Assembly (NCBI GenBank): GCA_036661515.1
Contig: JAVWYO010000072.1
Coordinates: 1-10,030, forward strand
Source of the DNA: HGM05232 sp036661515
GTDB taxonomy: Bacteria; Bacteroidota; Bacteroidia; Bacteroidales; Muribaculaceae
Direction: 5' to 3'
DNA: 10,030 nucleotides
Below the pieces are notes generated by a model. The model worked only from the letters and a program-made list of their open reading frames with translations, ran no database searches and was not told the origin of the DNA. This document shows, in pieces, positions 7,788-10,030 of this stretch. How positions within the stretch are numbered: the first letter of the stretch is position 1; every line of letters begins with the position of its first letter. The position numbers and the translations under genes are program-made.

Positions 7788-8323
7788 TGGAGAAAAAATC
7801 GATGTTGGAACTTCATAGGGTGAATTGCGAAGAGTATAAGAATGTATCAAAAATACCCTTAGTAATAGTACTCGATGATATACGAAGTCTTAATAATATA
7901 GGGTCTATATTTCGCACCGCAGATGCCTTTGTTATAGATCATATATATTTATGTGGAATAACGGCTACACCACCACACCCCGATATTCATAAAACTGCGC
8001 TTGGTGCTGAAGAATCGGTTACTTGGAGTTATGAAAAAAGTATCATTACAATAATAAAAGAACTCAAGGATAAAGATTATAAAATTTGCGCAATTGAGCA
8101 GGTAAAAGGGAGCATAAGTCTTGAACAATTCAGAGTCAATTCAGAAACAAAATATGCAATAATTTTTGGTAATGAGGTAAAGGGAGTTCAACAGCAGGTC
8201 GTTGATGTGTGTGATTGTTGCATTGAAATACCACAATGTGGTACTAAACATTCACTCAATGTTTCAATATCGGCAGGAGTAGTAATGTGGGAATTATTTA
8301 AGCAGTTTAATAATGTATTATAA
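7787..8323 (+). CDS. TrmH/SpoU-family RNA 2'-O-methyltransferase
   Basis: This SPOUT-fold enzyme is predicted to transfer a methyl group from S-adenosylmethionine to a ribose 2'-hydroxyl in tRNA or rRNA. I chose the ATG at 7787, giving 178 residues. It overlaps the manA stop as TAATG, and the protein then begins MEKKSMLELHRVNCEEY, which fits the usual start of this short Bacteroidota subfamily. The in-frame ATG at 7721 would add 22 residues encoded by the manA 3' end and is unlikely. Motif 1 is NIGSIFRTADAF at 37-48 (N37, R43), motif 2 is IIFGNEVKGV at 125-134 (E130), and motif 3 runs 147-161 with IPQCGTKHSLNVS (N158). These form the knotted cofactor site. No separate RNA-binding N-terminal domain is present. 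The exact target RNA cannot be read from sequence, so no symbol is given. Confidence 0.93.
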   Translation: MEKKSMLELHRVNCEEYKNVSKIPLVIVLDDIRSLNNIGSIFRTADAFVIDHIYLCGITATPPHPDIHKTALGAEESVTWSYEKSIITIIKELKDKDYKICAIEQVKGSISLEQFRVNSETKYAIIFGNEVKGVQQQVVDVCDCCIEIPQCGTKHSLNVSISAGVVMWELFKQFNNVL

Positions 8324-8905
8324 TTCCTTTTCAAGGAGTTTAAAAGTCATTCTGTGAAAAGGAGTTGTACCATATTCTTTAATTGCAGCTCGGTGAGCCT
8401 TTGTGGGATATCCTTTATTAATGTTCCAATTATATTGGGGAAAGTCTTTGGCTATAGTTTGCATATATTCATCACGATGCGTTTTTGCAAGTATTGAAGC
8501 AGCAGCAATGCTCATCATTTTGCCGTCGCCTTTAATGATGCAAGTGTGAGGAATATCATTGTATTTATTAAATCTATTACCATCAATAAGGAGAGCCTCC
8601 GGCTTAAATTTTAAAGCATCAATAGCACGGTGCATAGCAAGAAAAGAAGCATTAAGAATATTTATTTCGTCTATTTCTTTGGGTGTTACTATGCCTATTG
8701 CCCAAGCTAAGGCATTTGTTTCTATTATAGGTCGTAATATATCGCGATTGTGTTCACTTAATTTTTTGGAGTCGTTAAGCAGTTCGTTTTCAAAAAAAGG
8801 AGGTAAAATAACTGCCGCAGCGAATACCGCACCAGCTAAACAACCACGTCCAGCTTCATCGCACCCTGCTTCAATACGTCCTTCAATGAGAAATTTATCA
8901 AGCAT
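8318..8905 (-). CDS. rnhB: Ribonuclease HII
   Basis: RNase HII cuts 5' to ribonucleotides embedded in DNA, starting ribonucleotide excision repair, and also acts on RNA/DNA hybrids. It has 195 residues, normal for bacteria. The GCDEAGRG motif at 14-21 carries the catalytic pair D16/E17. D108 in LLIDGN and D127 in IKGDGKM complete the DEDD metal site. MSIAAASILAKTHRDEYM at 131-148 is the conserved helix region. GCLAGAVFAAAVILP replaces the common GPLAGPV wording. The start is 12 bases after the stop of the polyprenyl synthase gene, making a two-gene operon. Its last 6 bases overlap the end of the convergent methyltransferase gene, leaving no room for a separate terminator between them. Confidence 0.97.
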   Translation of the reverse strand: MLDKFLIEGRIEAGCDEAGRGCLAGAVFAAAVILPPFFENELLNDSKKLSEHNRDILRPIIETNALAWAIGIVTPKEIDEINILNASFLAMHRAIDALKFKPEALLIDGNRFNKYNDIPHTCIIKGDGKMMSIAAASILAKTHRDEYMQTIAKDFPQYNWNINKGYPTKAHRAAIKEYGTTPFHRMTFKLLEKEL

Positions 8906-8917
8906 CGTATTTGCTTT

Positions 8918-9892
8918 TTAATTACTACGTTCAATTATGTAGTCGAATATTAGTCGGAATGCTTTTGTTGCTTCAGATTCAGGGAACTCTTTAAGTATAT
9001 TATTAGCGCGGTTACGAATAGATTCCATCGTATTGTAAGCATAGTCTATGCCACCTTCTTTCTTTGTGAATTCTATTAAAGCGTCTATTTCCTGTGAATT
9101 AAGTAATTCTTTTTTACTTAAGGCAAGCATTTCTTTGTGAAGAGGAGCATCTTTCTTTGAAAGGGAAAAAATAAGAGGTAATGTAATTTTGCCCTCACGA
9201 AGGTCATTACCAGTAGGTTTACCAACTACTTTATCATCGTAGTAGTCAAAAATATCATCTTTAATTTGGAAGCAAAGTCCAAGAAGTTCGGCATATTCTT
9301 TGAGTTTTTCAATTTGATTTTGAGGAGCATTAACTGCAAAGCCACCAACTTCAACACAACTACGGAATAGAGATGCTGTCTTATGCTTAATAATATCGAA
9401 ATAAATATCTTCATCAATAAGATGAGAACGGGCATTACTAATTTGATCAATTTCACCCATTGCAAGTTCCTTTCCGAGATCGGAAATTGATTGAATTATT
9501 TTTATTTCACCAGTATTTATACCGCATTGTAGAGCGTTGCTCACGAAGAAATCACCCACAAGTACTGCAATGTGATTATCCCACACATTATTAATAGTAG
9601 GAAGTCCCCGACGTTTTTCGGAGTCATCAACCACATCGTCGTGAATTAGAGAAGCGTTATGAAGCATCTCTATTGCGGCGGCGGCATTTATAACTTTTGG
9701 AGAAATTTCGCCAAAAGTCTTTGCGCTTAGCATCACAAGTATAGGACGTATCTGTTTACCTTTTGTAGCGAGATACATCTTAACTACCTCCTTCATAAGC
9801 GGACTTGAACTGTCAAGAGAATTTACTATAATCTTATTTAGTTCTGCCAGTTCATCGGATATAATATTTTGGATTTCTTTTAGCTTAACCAT
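8918..9892 (-). CDS. ispB: Long-chain polyprenyl diphosphate synthase (octaprenyl-type)
   Basis: This all-trans prenyltransferase extends farnesyl or geranylgeranyl diphosphate with isopentenyl diphosphate, probably making the side chain of menaquinone. It has 324 residues, as expected. GKQIRP at 45-50 binds substrate. The first aspartate-rich motif is DDVVD at 85-89, followed by the R94/R95 pair. GDFF at 113-116 and KTASLF at 171-176 are conserved. The second aspartate-rich motif is DDIFD at 212-216, followed by VVGKPTGNDLREGKITLPL. The residue five before the first motif is the small A80, fitting a long rather than a C15-C20 product; exact chain length is not certain. The ATG at 9892 gives the usual family N-terminus (MVKLKEIQNIISDELAELN). 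It is the first gene of the operon with rnhB, and a promoter-like element lies just upstream. Confidence 0.94.
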   Translation of the reverse strand: MVKLKEIQNIISDELAELNKIIVNSLDSSSPLMKEVVKMYLATKGKQIRPILVMLSAKTFGEISPKVINAAAAIEMLHNASLIHDDVVDDSEKRRGLPTINNVWDNHIAVLVGDFFVSNALQCGINTGEIKIIQSISDLGKELAMGEIDQISNARSHLIDEDIYFDIIKHKTASLFRSCVEVGGFAVNAPQNQIEKLKEYAELLGLCFQIKDDIFDYYDDKVVGKPTGNDLREGKITLPLIFSLSKKDAPLHKEMLALSKKELLNSQEIDALIEFTKKEGGIDYAYNTMESIRNRANNILKEFPESEATKAFRLIFDYIIERSN

Positions 9893-9909
9893 ATTTGGTG
9901 ATCAAGTTG

Positions 9910-9917
9910 CAAAAATA
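9910..9917 (-). promoter_or_regulatory. Bacteroides-type -7 promoter element for ispB-rnhB
   Basis: On the minus strand the bases read TATTTTTG, an exact match to the Bacteroides -7 consensus TAnnTTTG, 17 bases before the ispB ATG. A weak -33 match (TTAG against TTTG) lies 21 bases further upstream, at 9939-9942. The implied leader is only about 10 bases, short but plausible where Shine-Dalgarno pairing is not used. Confidence 0.45.
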
Positions 9918-9988
9918 GTAATAAATATGCTGATTAGGCTAATAACCCACTAATAATTTGCTTTTATTGCAAATCTTTATGAGGTAGG

Positions 9989-10007
9989 TACGCACAGGAG
10001 GTGCGTA
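9989..10007. repeat. GC-rich perfect 7-bp hairpin near the right edge
   Basis: TACGCAC at 9989-9995 and GTGCGTA at 10001-10007 are perfect inverted arms around the loop AGGAG. This is the most GC-rich spot in an otherwise AT-rich gap. A run of five Ts (10016-10020) follows 8 bases later on the plus strand, too far for a textbook intrinsic terminator, and no plus-strand gene ends here. It could instead lie in the long upstream region of ispB or belong to an element that continues past the window. Confidence 0.4.
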
Positions 10008-10030
10008 ATGCTATATTTTTAAGTGATTGT

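Noticed and set aside
9956..9974. Inverted repeat ATTTGC-7-GCAAAT upstream of ispB
   Set aside because: Only six AT-rich pairs with no T-tract or known motif; not distinguishable from chance.

Overview
This is a low-GC, AT-rich stretch of a Bacteroidota chromosome, probably of the order Bacteroidales. The clearest lineage marker is a PorZ-like two-propeller protein of the type IX secretion system (T9SS), a system confined to this phylum. Supporting signs are A/T-rich start regions with almost no Shine-Dalgarno sequences, a Bacteroides-type -7 promoter element, and Bacteroidota-like versions of LeuS and the TrmH-family methyltransferase. I see no insertion sequence, phage gene, CRISPR array, tRNA or rRNA. 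The window looks like vertically inherited core genome, not an accessory island.

Layout. Positions 1-6294 hold four genes, all on the minus strand and in the transcription order nadA, leuS, rdgB, porZ. The gaps are 24, 6 and 91 bases. The first three look like one operon. porZ may belong to it or may have its own promoter, and it runs off the left edge of the window. Positions 6295-6815 are a 521-base, very AT-rich gap between divergent genes. It carries DnaA-box-like 9-mers, repeated near-identical 15-mers and a 12-bp inverted repeat. Positions 6816-8323 hold manA and a TrmH-family methyltransferase on the plus strand, joined by a TAATG stop/start overlap. Positions 8318-9892 hold rnhB and a polyprenyl diphosphate synthase gene on the minus strand. 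This pair converges on the methyltransferase gene with a 6-base overlap. Positions 9893-10030 are a promoter-bearing upstream region with a GC-rich hairpin near the right edge.

How the genes relate. Most are housekeeping: NAD synthesis (NadA), leucine charging (LeuS), nucleotide-pool cleaning (RdgB), removal of ribonucleotides from DNA (RnhB), mannose/fructose phosphate interconversion (ManA), RNA methylation (TrmH family) and the isoprenoid chain of a quinone (polyprenyl synthase). They share no single pathway. PorZ is the exception, acting in surface attachment of T9SS cargo. I did not find a convincing undescribed system. The observation most worth testing is whether the 6295-6815 gap is a replication origin or a complex regulatory region.
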